A stretch of 13,736 nt of DNA from Firmicutes bacterium UBA2530 (GTDB lineage: Bacteria; Bacillota; Clostridia; Tissierellales; Sedimentibacteraceae): contig DDNC01000023.1 in assembly GCA_002340985.1 (NCBI GenBank), positions 88,932 to 102,667 of the forward strand. Reading direction: 5' to 3'. The position numbers and the translations under genes were made by a program. Under the pieces are notes generated by a model. The model was given only the letters and a program-made list of their open reading frames with translations. It ran no database searches and had not been told where the DNA came from. This document shows, piece by piece, positions 1 through 6,433 of the stretch; within the stretch, counting starts at the first letter, position 1; every line of letters starts with the position of its first letter.

Positions 1-1668
1 AACTCTGTTCAGCTCATCATCGCTGTAAACATATTTTTCAAATTTTCCTTTTTTCACTCTGTACAAAGGAGGCTGTGCAGCATAAACATGCCCATCTGTA
101 ATCAACTCTCTCATATATCTGTAGAAAAATGTGAGAAGCAGCGTCCTGATGTGAGCTCCGTCAACGTCGGCATCCGTCATTATTATTATTTTGTCGTATC
201 TAAGCTTTGAAATATCAAAATCTTCTCCTATTCCGCAGCCAAAAGCCGTAATCATATTTTTTATTTCTTCTGAATTTAATATTTTGTCAATTCTTGATTT
301 CTCAACGTTTAATATTTTTCCTCTCAGCGGAAGAATAGCCTGAAACCTTCTGTCTCTGCCTTCCTTGGCGGAGCCTCCCGCAGAATTACCCTCAACTATG
401 CATATTTCACATAACTTTGGGTCCTTTTCGGAGCAGTCAGCCAATTTTCCGGGAAGAGTAGTGCTGTCGAGAGCACCCTTTCTTCTTGCCAGATCTCTGG
501 CTTTTCTTGCTGCTTCTCTCGCTCTCGCCGACCTGAGAGATTTTTCTACAATCAGCTTTGCAGTCTTAGGATTTTCCTCACAATAACTGTTGAGAGCCTC
601 ACCAGTTATGTTGTCAACTATACCTCTTACTTCACTGTTTCCAAGCTTTGTCTTCGTCTGTCCCTCAAATTGCGGATTCGGTATTTTAATTGATAATATG
701 GCAGTTATTCCTTCTCTTATATCTTCTCCCGTTATTGCCACATCATTTTCTTTCAATATATTGTATTTTTTTGCATAATCATTTATAACTCTTGTGAGAG
801 CAGTCTTAAATCCTACTAAGTGTGTTCCGCCCTCTATTGTATTGATATTATTTACAAAGGAAAAAATATTTTCATTATAGGAATCTGTATATTGTATTGC
901 TAATTCTACAATTACCTTATCCCTCTTACCCTCGGCATATACAATCTCTTCATGAAGAGCATCTTTTTTGCTGTTTAAGTAATGTATAAATTCCTTTATT
1001 CCGCCCTCATAGTGAAATTCATCTTTTATGTTATTTCTTTTATCTTCTAATGTTATTCTTATACCCTTGTTCAAAAAAGCAAGCTCTCTCATCCTGTGCT
1101 TCAATATGGTATAATTAAATTCTATAGCATCAAAAATAGTTGAATCAGGCAAAAAAGTTATTGTAGTTCCTCTTTTGTCCGTTTCCTCTATGTATTCAAC
1201 TTCTGTCTTTGTAATACCTCTTTCAAATGTCTGCCTGTATTTCTTTCCGTTCCAGTTAACCTCTGCTATGAGATACTCGGACAATGCGTTAACGCAGGAA
1301 ACTCCTACTCCATGGAGACCTCCCGATACCTTGTAAGCATCATTATCAAATTTTCCACCTGCATGGAGAACCGTAAGCACTGTTTCCAGTGTTGATTTAC
1401 CCGTCTTATTATTTTTCTCTATAGGTATTCCTCTTCCGTTATCTACAACAATTATGGAATTATCTTCATTTATAGTTACATTAATTGTGTCGCATATTCC
1501 AGCCAAGGCTTCATCTATACTGTTGTCAACAACTTCATAAACCAACTGGTGCAATCCTCTTTCACCGGTGGAGCCTATATACATTCCCGGTCTTTTTCTT
1601 ACAGGCTCAAGCCCTTCAAGCACCTGTATCTGCTCCGCACCATAATGAGTATTATTTTTATCTTCCAT
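1..1668 (-). CDS. gyrB: DNA gyrase subunit B (3' end beyond window)
   Basis: Encodes the ATPase/TOPRIM subunit of DNA gyrase, which with GyrA introduces negative supercoils into DNA. 556 codons are present from the ATG at 1668; the usual total is about 635-640, so roughly the last 80 residues lie off the left edge. Seen in the translation: the GHKL ATPase motifs DNSIDEALAG, DNGRGIP and GGLHGVGVSCVNAL; the TOPRIM motif EGNSAGG (Glu426, Asn428); PLRGKILNVEK; and the metal-binding MTDADVDGAH (Asp499, Asp501, Asp503). The start is preceded by GAGGAG at 1675-1680, which overlaps the recF stop codon, so translation of the two is probably linked. It is last in the dnaA-side operon visible here. The odd point is Asn428 in place of the usual Asp of EGDSAGG, the position of E. 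coli D426. No remB/yaaB gene sits between recF and gyrB, unlike B. subtilis. Confidence 0.97.
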   Translation of the reverse strand, partial: MEDKNNTHYGAEQIQVLEGLEPVRKRPGMYIGSTGERGLHQLVYEVVDNSIDEALAGICDTINVTINEDNSIIVVDNGRGIPIEKNNKTGKSTLETVLTVLHAGGKFDNDAYKVSGGLHGVGVSCVNALSEYLIAEVNWNGKKYRQTFERGITKTEVEYIEETDKRGTTITFLPDSTIFDAIEFNYTILKHRMRELAFLNKGIRITLEDKRNNIKDEFHYEGGIKEFIHYLNSKKDALHEEIVYAEGKRDKVIVELAIQYTDSYNENIFSFVNNINTIEGGTHLVGFKTALTRVINDYAKKYNILKENDVAITGEDIREGITAILSIKIPNPQFEGQTKTKLGNSEVRGIVDNITGEALNSYCEENPKTAKLIVEKSLRSARAREAARKARDLARRKGALDSTTLPGKLADCSEKDPKLCEICIVEGNSAGGSAKEGRDRRFQAILPLRGKILNVEKSRIDKILNSEEIKNMITAFGCGIGEDFDISKLRYDKIIIMTDADVDGAHIRTLLLTFFYRYMRELITDGHVYAAQPPLYRVKKGKFEKYVYSDDELNRV

Positions 1669-1679
1669 TTGTATCTCCT

Positions 1680-2801
1680 CTAATTTATAATGTCACCAAT
1701 TTTTCCTTCGTTTATATAAAACTTCTTCTTATTATATTTTTCAGTAAGAACATTTAAATCATGATCATCCGTGGTAGTAATAAATGTTTGAATTCCCTTA
1801 ATATAATTAATTAAAAATCCTTTTCTTTTATTATCAAGCTCAGATAAAACATCATCCAAAAGTAAAATTGGATATTCACCTGTTTCTTCTCTTATAATTT
1901 CAATTTCAGCAAGCTTTATTGCAAGTATTGCGGATCTTTGCTGCCCCTGTGACCCGAAATATTTACATTCTCTTCCATTTATTTTTATAATGATATCGTC
2001 CTTGTGAGGACCGAACATGGTTGTTTTATTTTGAAGCTCCTGATTGAAATTAGAACTGATTTTATTATGGAAAAGACTTCTGATTTCACTCTTATCCATA
2101 TTTTCAATGTTTCCAAAGCTGCATAAATAGATTAAGTCAAATTCCTCTTTGTTGCCTGAAATATCTGAATAAATATTCATTGCATATTTCTTGAGCTTGT
2201 TTACATACTCATATCTGTAAAGAACTATATCTGTTCCTGTATTGATCAGGTAATCATTCCAGATACCTATAATTTCTTTATTTTCAGCCTTTATATAATA
2301 ATTTTTCAGCAGCATGTTTCTTTCTGTGCATATTTTTTTGTAGCTGTTCAGCAAATATTTATATTTGGGCTTAATTTGAGAAATATCTATGTTAATGAAT
2401 TTTCTTCTTTCAATTGGGCTTCCCTTTACAATTTTCATATCATCAGGAGTAAATATTACATTATTTAAAATTCCTATCATTTCCGATGTCTTGTCTAATT
2501 TTACTCCATTTATAAGAACCTGCTTTTTTTTATTTTTTTCAAGCTTAAGCTCTATTTTCATATTGTAATTACTTTTTTGAAGATTAACCGCTATAACACT
2601 GTTATTTTCGTTAAATTTGATAAGTTCATTCTCACTGTTAAGTCGGAATGTCCTTCCAATGGAGGTCAAATAAATAGATTCCATAAGATTTGTTTTTCCC
2701 TGTCCGTTATCTCCCACAAAAATATTCAATGAATCGTTGAACACTATTTCTGCTTCATTGAAATTTCTGTAATTTTTTACTTTCAGTCTGCTTACTATCA
2801 T
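1680..2801 (-). CDS. recF: DNA replication and repair protein RecF
   Basis: SMC-like ATPase that binds gapped DNA and, with RecO and RecR, loads RecA at stalled or damaged replication forks. The 373-residue length is normal for the family. Seen: an N-terminal MIVSRLKVKNYRNF lead-in; Walker A GDNGQGKTN at residues 30-38; an ABC-type signature GSQGQQRSAILAIKLAE from about residue 283; Walker B ILLLDDVLSELD from residue 312, including the D-loop; and the conserved TTTD near residue 331. The ATG at 2801 overlaps the TGA of the upstream S4-domain gene as ATGA. Its ribosome site AGAGGA lies inside that gene, which indicates translational coupling. The TAG stop at 1680-1682 sits 11 bases before gyrB. 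Neighbours and motifs leave little doubt about the assignment. Confidence 0.97.
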   Translation of the reverse strand: MIVSRLKVKNYRNFNEAEIVFNDSLNIFVGDNGQGKTNLMESIYLTSIGRTFRLNSENELIKFNENNSVIAVNLQKSNYNMKIELKLEKNKKKQVLINGVKLDKTSEMIGILNNVIFTPDDMKIVKGSPIERRKFINIDISQIKPKYKYLLNSYKKICTERNMLLKNYYIKAENKEIIGIWNDYLINTGTDIVLYRYEYVNKLKKYAMNIYSDISGNKEEFDLIYLCSFGNIENMDKSEIRSLFHNKISSNFNQELQNKTTMFGPHKDDIIIKINGRECKYFGSQGQQRSAILAIKLAEIEIIREETGEYPILLLDDVLSELDNKRKGFLINYIKGIQTFITTTDDHDLNVLTEKYNKKKFYINEGKIGDIIN

Positions 2802-3016
2802 TTTTCCTCTTTTGAAATGATATACTTTTCACTTCCGAATTCAACAATATCCCCTTCTCTGAGCTTCTTTCCTCTTTGGAGGGCAACTTCACCGTTAACC
2901 TTTACAAGACCATCCAATATTACATTCTTGGCCATGCCGCCGCCTTCCACAGCATTTGTAAATTTCAGCAGCTGGTCAAGCTTTATAAACTCTGTATTTA
3001 TATTTATTTTTTCCAT
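2798..3016 (-). CDS. yaaA: S4 domain RNA-binding protein, YaaA/RlbA type
   Basis: Small protein of 72 residues that is almost entirely one S4 RNA-binding domain, with IKLDQLLKFTNAVEGGGMAKNV followed by the GLVKVNGEVALQRGKKL turn and a final GDIVEF strand. Proteins of this size at this spot between dnaN and recF are known in B. subtilis (YaaA, also called RlbA) and many Firmicutes. They are linked to RNA binding or ribosome assembly, but the exact role is not something this sequence can show. ATG at 3016 has AGAGGG six bases upstream, overlapping the dnaN stop codon; the gap to dnaN is 9 bases. The 3' end overlaps recF by 4 bases. The gene symbol rests on domain plus position. Confidence 0.9.
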   Translation of the reverse strand: MEKININTEFIKLDQLLKFTNAVEGGGMAKNVILDGLVKVNGEVALQRGKKLREGDIVEFGSEKYIISKEEK

Positions 3017-3025
3017 AGTACCCTC

Positions 3026-4126
3026 TTAGCTTATTCTTACAGGAAGAACCATGTATATGTAATCTTTGTTTTCTTCTTCAGTTATAAAGCATGGGTTGTT
3101 TTTTCCTATAAGATTTATTGATATTTTTTCACTGTCTATAACTTTTAAGAAATCTAATAAATATTTTGAGTTAAACCCTATTTTTAAATCCTCTCCTGTT
3201 TTTTCGACAGATAAATTTTCCTCAACATTTCCGTATTCTGAGGCAGAATTTATCTGCATGCTCTTATCCCGTATATCTAAAATAATAAGGTTATTTTTAT
3301 CATCTTTTGCCAGTAAAGATGCCCTCTCAACACTGTCTCTGATATCTGAAGCTTCTGCTTTTACTACTGTAACAAAATTATCTTTAATTATACCTTCATA
3401 ATCCATAAATTTACCTTCCAGTAAATTAGATATTATTGTGGTATTCTCTATCTTAAATGAAATATGGCTTTCTGATACTGTAATTTCAATATCTTCTTTA
3501 TTTTCTTCAATAATTCTCAAAATTTCAAGCAATGCTTTTGACGGCACAACAACAGAAATACTTCCACCATATTCAACAGGTATCTTTTTTACCGCCATTC
3601 TGTATCCATCCAAAGCAACAAAAGTGCAGAGATTATTTTTAATCTCCATGAGACAACCGGTAAAAATCGGTTTTATATTTTCCTGAGCTGCTGCAAAATA
3701 CGTATATTTTATTAAGTTCTTCAATGCCTCTCCTTTTATGAAGAGTGAATCTCCGTCATTGTCAAAAGTATTCTCAGGATACTCAGAAGCTGAATTTCCA
3801 AGCATGTTTATTTCTGAATTGAGACATTTTATTTCTATGTTGTTATTTTCCATAGTTTCTATATTCACATAGGAATTGGATGGAAGTTTTCTTACAAAAT
3901 CACCTATCAATTTGGATTGTACTACTATTGCTCCTTCTTCTTCAACCTCACAGGGTGAATATGTTTTTATTCCAAGATCAAGGTCTGTAGCTGTCAATAT
4001 AAGCATATTATCTTTTGCCTCAATTAAAATTCCCGATAAAATTGGAAGAGGTGTCCTTGCTGATACAGCTTTTTGTACAATATTAATGCTTTTATTAAGT
4101 TCATTTTGGTTAATTTTTAATTTCAT
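3026..4126 (-). CDS. dnaN: DNA polymerase III beta sliding clamp
   Basis: Ring-shaped processivity clamp that tethers the replicative polymerase and many repair enzymes to DNA. 366 residues is the normal length for three clamp domains of about 120 residues each. Seen: the N-terminal MKLKINQNELNKSINIVQKAVSARTPLPILSGILIEA, which is strongly typical; FTGCLMEI and VALDGYRMAVKK in the middle domain; and the C-terminal VLPVRIS, which forms part of the partner-binding pocket region. ATG at 4126 has AAGGAG about 8 bases upstream. It follows dnaA after a 238-base gap that seems to be the unwinding part of the origin, and it is followed after 9 bases by the S4-domain gene. It is probably expressed from dnaA transcripts plus a promoter of its own in the gap. 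Confidence 0.97.
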   Translation of the reverse strand: MKLKINQNELNKSINIVQKAVSARTPLPILSGILIEAKDNMLILTATDLDLGIKTYSPCEVEEEGAIVVQSKLIGDFVRKLPSNSYVNIETMENNNIEIKCLNSEINMLGNSASEYPENTFDNDGDSLFIKGEALKNLIKYTYFAAAQENIKPIFTGCLMEIKNNLCTFVALDGYRMAVKKIPVEYGGSISVVVPSKALLEILRIIEENKEDIEITVSESHISFKIENTTIISNLLEGKFMDYEGIIKDNFVTVVKAEASDIRDSVERASLLAKDDKNNLIILDIRDKSMQINSASEYGNVEENLSVEKTGEDLKIGFNSKYLLDFLKVIDSEKISINLIGKNNPCFITEEENKDYIYMVLPVRIS

Positions 4127-4159
4127 CGTATACTCCTTTTTAATGAATTGTGCACAACT

Positions 4160-4217
4160 TAAAAAATAAAAATCAATATAGAAATATATAAATTATAGGT
4201 AGTAATATTAGTAGTAT
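4160..4217 (+). other. Candidate DnaA-trio and AT-rich unwinding element
   Basis: On the plus strand 4200-4217 reads TAGTAATATTAGTAGTAT. Read 3' to 5' from the box side this is TAT, GAT, GAT, TAT, AAT, GAT, so four of six triplets fit the [G/A]AT DnaA-trio rule. It starts 9 bases beyond a degenerate DnaA box (4227-4235) and runs into an A/T stretch at 4160-4197. DnaA-trios are known to be where DnaA filaments engage single strands during origin melting. The GC-rich spacer found before the trios in B. subtilis is not present. Confidence 0.55.
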
Positions 4218-4218
4218 G

Positions 4219-4235
4219 TGTTAATTTGTTGAAAA
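4219..4235 (-). promoter_or_regulatory. Degenerate tandem DnaA boxes next to the trio
   Basis: The minus strand reads TTTTCAACAAATTAACA. The first nine bases differ from TTATCCACA at two positions; the second unit, 8 bases on, is much weaker. The orientation and the 8-base offset are the same as for the two boxes that flank the trio in B. subtilis. Confidence 0.4.
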
Positions 4236-4260
4236 CTCCTTTTTGTATTGATGTACAAAG

Positions 4261-4266
4261 ATTATA
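4261..4266 (-). promoter_or_regulatory. dnaN: Possible -10 element for dnaN
   Basis: A perfect TATAAT on the minus strand, about 135 bases before dnaN. No good -35 sequence stands 16-18 bases upstream of it, so this could be chance in such AT-rich DNA. Confidence 0.25.
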
Positions 4267-4278
4267 AAAAAATCTACC

Positions 4279-4287
4279 TGTTGATAT
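4279..4287 (-). promoter_or_regulatory. Variant DnaA box ATATCAACA
   Basis: Two mismatches to TTATCCACA, and one mismatch to the TTATCAACA form that occurs three times upstream of dnaA. Same orientation as dnaA and dnaN. Confidence 0.35.
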
Positions 4288-4323
4288 CTTGAAAATTAAA
4301 AAAAGTTATTTACATTCTTTTAT

Positions 4324-4356
4324 TTTTTGTCAACATCTATTAACTTTTTGTCAACA
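4324..4356 (+). repeat. Two TTTTTGTCAACA direct repeats
   Basis: Identical 12-mers at 4324-4335 and 4345-4356, offset by 21 bases (two helical turns), starting 8 bases past the dnaA stop codon. Each contains TTGTCAACA, a DnaA-box variant with two mismatches to TTATCCACA; on the minus strand each also contains a perfect -35 hexamer TTGACA. No convincing -10 lies at the right distance, so a binding-site role seems more likely than a promoter. Confidence 0.45.
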
Positions 4357-4364
4357 AGCTTCTT

Positions 4365-5702
4365 TTAATTGTTCAGCATTGAAATAAGATCATCAACATT
4401 TTTCTTTACTTCCTGGCTGGATTCTATATCCTCCTCAACCTTGTTGTATGCATGAAGCACAGTCGAGTGGTCTCTTCCGCCAAACTCCTCACCGAGTTTT
4501 GGGAGAGAGTAGTCTGTAAGCTTTCTTGCGATATACATTGCAACCTGTCTCGGATAAGCTATATTTTTTGTCTTTTTCTTGGAAACAAGGTCTTCCAGCG
4601 AAATATTGTAATAATTTGCAACAACTTCCTTAATATCTGTAAGAGTGATTTTTTTATTATTCGATATTAAATGCTTCAGTGCTTCCTGAGCCAACTCCAG
4701 AGAAACTTCCTTTTTGTTTGTAAGAGATGCATATGCGTAAATTCTTATGAGTGCTCCTTCAAGTTTTCGAATATTTGACTGTATGTTTTGTGCAATGTAA
4801 GATATTACATCATCAGGGACATTGTAGTTTTCAGCTTCAGCTTTTTTTCTCAGAATAGCAATCCTCGTTTCGTAATCCGGAGGCTGAATGTCCGCAATCA
4901 GTCCCCACTCAAAGCGGGATCTGAGCCTATCCTCCAATGTGGGAATTTCACTGGGAGGATTATCACTGGATACAATTATTTGTTTATTTGCTTCGTGAAG
5001 AGCATTAAATGTATGGAAGAATTCTTCCTGTGTGCTTTCCTTACCTGCTATGAACTGAATATCGTCAACAAGGAGGACATCGGCCTTTCTGTAGGTATTA
5101 CGAAACTCCTCATTTTTACCGTCTTTAATTGAATTGATAAGATCATTGGTAAATTTTTCACTCGTTACATACAACACATATGCATCAGGATTGTTGTCAA
5201 GTATGTAATGACCTATCGCATGCATAAGATGTGTTTTTCCCAAACCAACTCCGCCATACAGGAACAGGGGGTTGTATGCGGTTGCAGGTGCCTCTGCAAC
5301 AGCCAAAGATGCAGCATGGGCAAATCTGTTGCTGTTTCCGATGATAAAATTGTCAAATCTGTATTTAGGATTTAATTTTCTTCCGTTATTTAGAGCATTA
5401 TCTTCATCAGCAGAGCTTGTGGCTGAATTTTTTCTGACTTCTTCCTTATCAATATTTTCTCCGGGAATTGTAAAAATTAGTTCGGTATCTTTTTTCAAAA
5501 CATAGGTAAATGCGTTTTTAAGAAAGTTATAATGTCTTTTTTTGAGTGTGTTTTTCAAAAATTCGTCAGCTGTTTCCAGATAAACAGTATTGTCTTTATA
5601 AGCAACTATTTTAAGGGGCTTGAACCAAGTGTTAAAACTCACTTGATTTGTGTCCTCTTTTACTATTTCAAGGACTTCATTCCATAATTCTTCAAAGTTC
5701 AT
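4365..5702 (-). CDS. dnaA: Chromosomal replication initiator DnaA
   Basis: AAA+ ATPase that binds DnaA boxes, melts the origin and recruits the helicase. 445 residues is a normal Firmicutes length. Domain I (about 1-80) begins MNFEELWNEVLEIVKED; a short polar linker covers about 81-110; the AAA+ core follows with Walker A GGVGLGKTH (150-158), Walker B LLVDDIQF (210-217) and the arginine-finger region EDRLRSRFEWGL (257-268). Domain IV carries the DnaA signature LTDYSLPKLGEEFGGRDHST (395-414) that reads DNA boxes. ATG at 5702 has GGAGG six bases upstream. The gene lies between two clusters of DnaA boxes, so it is probably autoregulated. One small oddity: the sensor-1 stretch reads SSDNPP, with Asn248 where Arg or another basic residue is usual. 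Confidence 0.98.
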   Translation of the reverse strand: MNFEELWNEVLEIVKEDTNQVSFNTWFKPLKIVAYKDNTVYLETADEFLKNTLKKRHYNFLKNAFTYVLKKDTELIFTIPGENIDKEEVRKNSATSSADEDNALNNGRKLNPKYRFDNFIIGNSNRFAHAASLAVAEAPATAYNPLFLYGGVGLGKTHLMHAIGHYILDNNPDAYVLYVTSEKFTNDLINSIKDGKNEEFRNTYRKADVLLVDDIQFIAGKESTQEEFFHTFNALHEANKQIIVSSDNPPSEIPTLEDRLRSRFEWGLIADIQPPDYETRIAILRKKAEAENYNVPDDVISYIAQNIQSNIRKLEGALIRIYAYASLTNKKEVSLELAQEALKHLISNNKKITLTDIKEVVANYYNISLEDLVSKKKTKNIAYPRQVAMYIARKLTDYSLPKLGEEFGGRDHSTVLHAYNKVEEDIESSQEVKKNVDDLISMLNN

Positions 5703-5715
5703 AAATTCCTCCGGT

Positions 5716-5795
5716 TGTTGATAAAAAAAATTAACATTTTGTTAATAAAACTTATTTTGTATGTTAAAATATATAATGTAAACAATTGTTGATAA
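5716..5795 (-). promoter_or_regulatory. Variant DnaA boxes close to the dnaA start
   Basis: TTATCAACA (one mismatch to TTATCCACA) occurs on the minus strand at 5716-5724 and 5787-5795, with the weaker TTATTAACA at 5740-5748. The first abuts the dnaA ribosome site and the second lies near the expected transcript start, fitting repression of dnaA by its own product (inferred). Confidence 0.6.
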
Positions 5796-5799
5796 AAGT

Positions 5800-5829
5800 T
5801 TTAAACAATTGGTAAAGTTGAATAGTCAA
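5800..5829 (-). promoter_or_regulatory. dnaA: Candidate dnaA promoter
   Basis: Minus-strand TTGACT (5829-5824, five of six to consensus), an 18-base spacer and TTTAAA (5805-5800, four of six). The transcript would start near 5793, inside a variant DnaA box. Other weak combinations exist in this AT-rich DNA. Confidence 0.35.
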
Positions 5830-5881
5830 TATTTTTATAATATTGTTAACAGTTTGTCCATAAGAAGTAAAATATAAAAAG

Positions 5882-5890
5882 TTATCCACA
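5882..5890 (+). promoter_or_regulatory. Perfect DnaA box
   Basis: Exact TTATCCACA, the high-affinity DnaA binding sequence, inside the origin gap and 32 bases (about three helical turns) from the next perfect box. Confidence 0.9.
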
Positions 5891-5913
5891 GACACATATC
5901 ATACTATCATTTT

Positions 5914-5922
5914 TTATCCACA
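5914..5922 (+). promoter_or_regulatory. Perfect DnaA box
   Basis: Second exact TTATCCACA, same strand and helical face as the box at 5882. Confidence 0.9.
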
Positions 5923-5977
5923 ATTTCAATTTAATTTTGCTTGTTTTAAAAAAATAATGATGACAAAGTTAAACATT

Positions 5978-5986
5978 TGTTGATAA
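5978..5986 (-). promoter_or_regulatory. Variant DnaA box TTATCAACA
   Basis: Third copy of the one-mismatch variant, on the minus strand and on the rpmH side of the two perfect boxes. Confidence 0.55.
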
Positions 5987-6152
5987 GTTCAAAAAATTGA
6001 AGAAATGTAATGTTATGGTACTTAAAAAAGTTTCTTGCTTATATCTGAAAAAATATTTGCAATATTTATAAAAATGTAGTATATTACAATAGCTATAATT
6101 GTCAAAACGAAAATATATTTAATCTTGATGCTGATGAGCTATATTTTCAGTG

Positions 6153-6181
6153 TTGACATAAGAATTTAAAAATATTATAAT
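6153..6181 (+). promoter_or_regulatory. rpmH: Consensus sigma-A promoter of rpmH operon
   Basis: TTGACA (6153-6158), exactly 17 bases, then TATAAT (6176-6181): a perfect match to the housekeeping promoter consensus. The start would be near 6188, giving a leader of about 55 bases that ends in a strong Shine-Dalgarno sequence. A weak 6-bp inverted repeat AGATAT/ATATCT (6201-6220) lies in that leader. Confidence 0.85.
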
Positions 6182-6227
6182 TTAAAAACATGAAAATTTA
6201 AGATATTGATATAGATATCTGCCGTAC

Positions 6228-6236
6228 AAGGAGGTG
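6228..6236 (+). promoter_or_regulatory. rpmH: Strong ribosome binding site of rpmH
   Basis: AAGGAGGTG is fully complementary to the 3' end of 16S rRNA and sits six bases before the ATG at 6243, which fixes the start of this very short gene. Confidence 0.9.
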
Positions 6237-6242
6237 TTTCTA

Positions 6243-6377
6243 ATGAAGAGAACTTATCAGCCAAAAAGAAGACAGAGAAGCAGCGAGCATGGATTTTTAA
6301 AGAGAATGAGCACGAAATCCGGAAGAAATGTTTTAAAGAGAAGAAGGGCAAAAGGTAGAAAGAAATTGTCAGCATAA
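6243..6377 (+). CDS. rpmH: 50S ribosomal protein L34
   Basis: Ribosomal protein of the large subunit, 44 residues, the normal length. The sequence begins MKRTYQPKRRQRSSEHGF and ends RRRAKGRKKLSA, matching the family throughout; over a third of its residues are Arg or Lys, as needed to bind 23S rRNA. It is preceded by a perfect promoter and a very strong ribosome site, consistent with high expression. It is the first gene on the right arm of the origin, next to rnpA as in nearly all bacteria. A hairpin with a short T-run follows directly after the stop. The segment SSEHGF replaces the more usual basic stretch before HGF, a mild variation. Confidence 0.97.
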   Translation: MKRTYQPKRRQRSSEHGFLKRMSTKSGRNVLKRRRAKGRKKLSA

Positions 6378-6397
6378 GGCCGCATATGTGGCCTTTT
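6378..6397 (+). terminator. Short hairpin with T-run after rpmH
   Basis: GGCCGCATATGTGGCC (6378-6393) folds into a 6-bp stem with one G-U pair and a four-base loop, followed by TTTT. The T-run is short, so it probably acts as a leaky terminator or RNA 3' end. This would keep L34 output above that of RnpA and the genes behind it (inferred). Confidence 0.65.
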
Positions 6398-6433
6398 ATT
6401 CCAGTTAAAAGCATACTGAACTAAGGTAACCCA

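Larger units (their letters stand above)
4127..4364. other. dnaA-dnaN intergenic part of oriC
   Basis: Very AT-rich 238-base gap without a gene. Read in the direction of dnaA to dnaN (minus strand) it contains: two exact 12-base repeats TGTTGACAAAAA (4345-4356 and 4324-4335) spaced 21 bases apart; a variant DnaA box ATATCAACA (4279-4287); a degenerate box pair TTTTCAACA-AATTAACA (4219-4235); a run of TAC/TAT triplets (4200-4217); then about 40 bases of nearly pure A/T and a palindrome TTGTGCACAA (4148-4157). This order of boxes, triplets and AT-rich stretch matches the layout of the B. subtilis dnaA-dnaN gap, where the origin melts. That it melts here is inferred from the layout. Confidence 0.7.
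5703..6242. other. dnaA-rpmH intergenic part of oriC
   Basis: This 540-base gap has no gene and separates the two divergent arms. It contains two perfect DnaA boxes (5882-5890, 5914-5922), three copies of the variant TGTTGATAA (5716-5724, 5787-5795, 5978-5986), weaker boxes at 5740-5748 (TGTTAATAA) and 5855-5863 (TGTCCATAA), and an inverted repeat TTAACA-TTT-TGTTAA at 5731-5745. Candidate dnaA promoter elements lie at 5800-5829, and a consensus rpmH promoter lies at 6153-6181. The stretch 5990-6140 is AT-rich without a motif I can name. Box clustering and the strand switch of all genes here mark it as the upstream half of a bipartite oriC. Confidence 0.9.

Noticed and set aside
435..448. ATTTTCCGGGAAGA in gyrB as a Noc-binding site
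   Set aside because: Three mismatches to a 14-base palindrome within coding sequence (it encodes part of LPGKL); other 10-11 base matches of this sort occur in the window.
3203..3210. TTCGACAG in dnaN as a Spo0A box
   Set aside because: A one-off near match to TTCGACAA within coding sequence, away from the origin gaps; expected by chance.
6175..6414. 79-codon minus-strand open frame over rpmH
   Set aside because: It is antisense to the highly basic rpmH gene and its promoter, has no ribosome site, and its hydrophobic look is the expected mirror of Lys/Arg codons.
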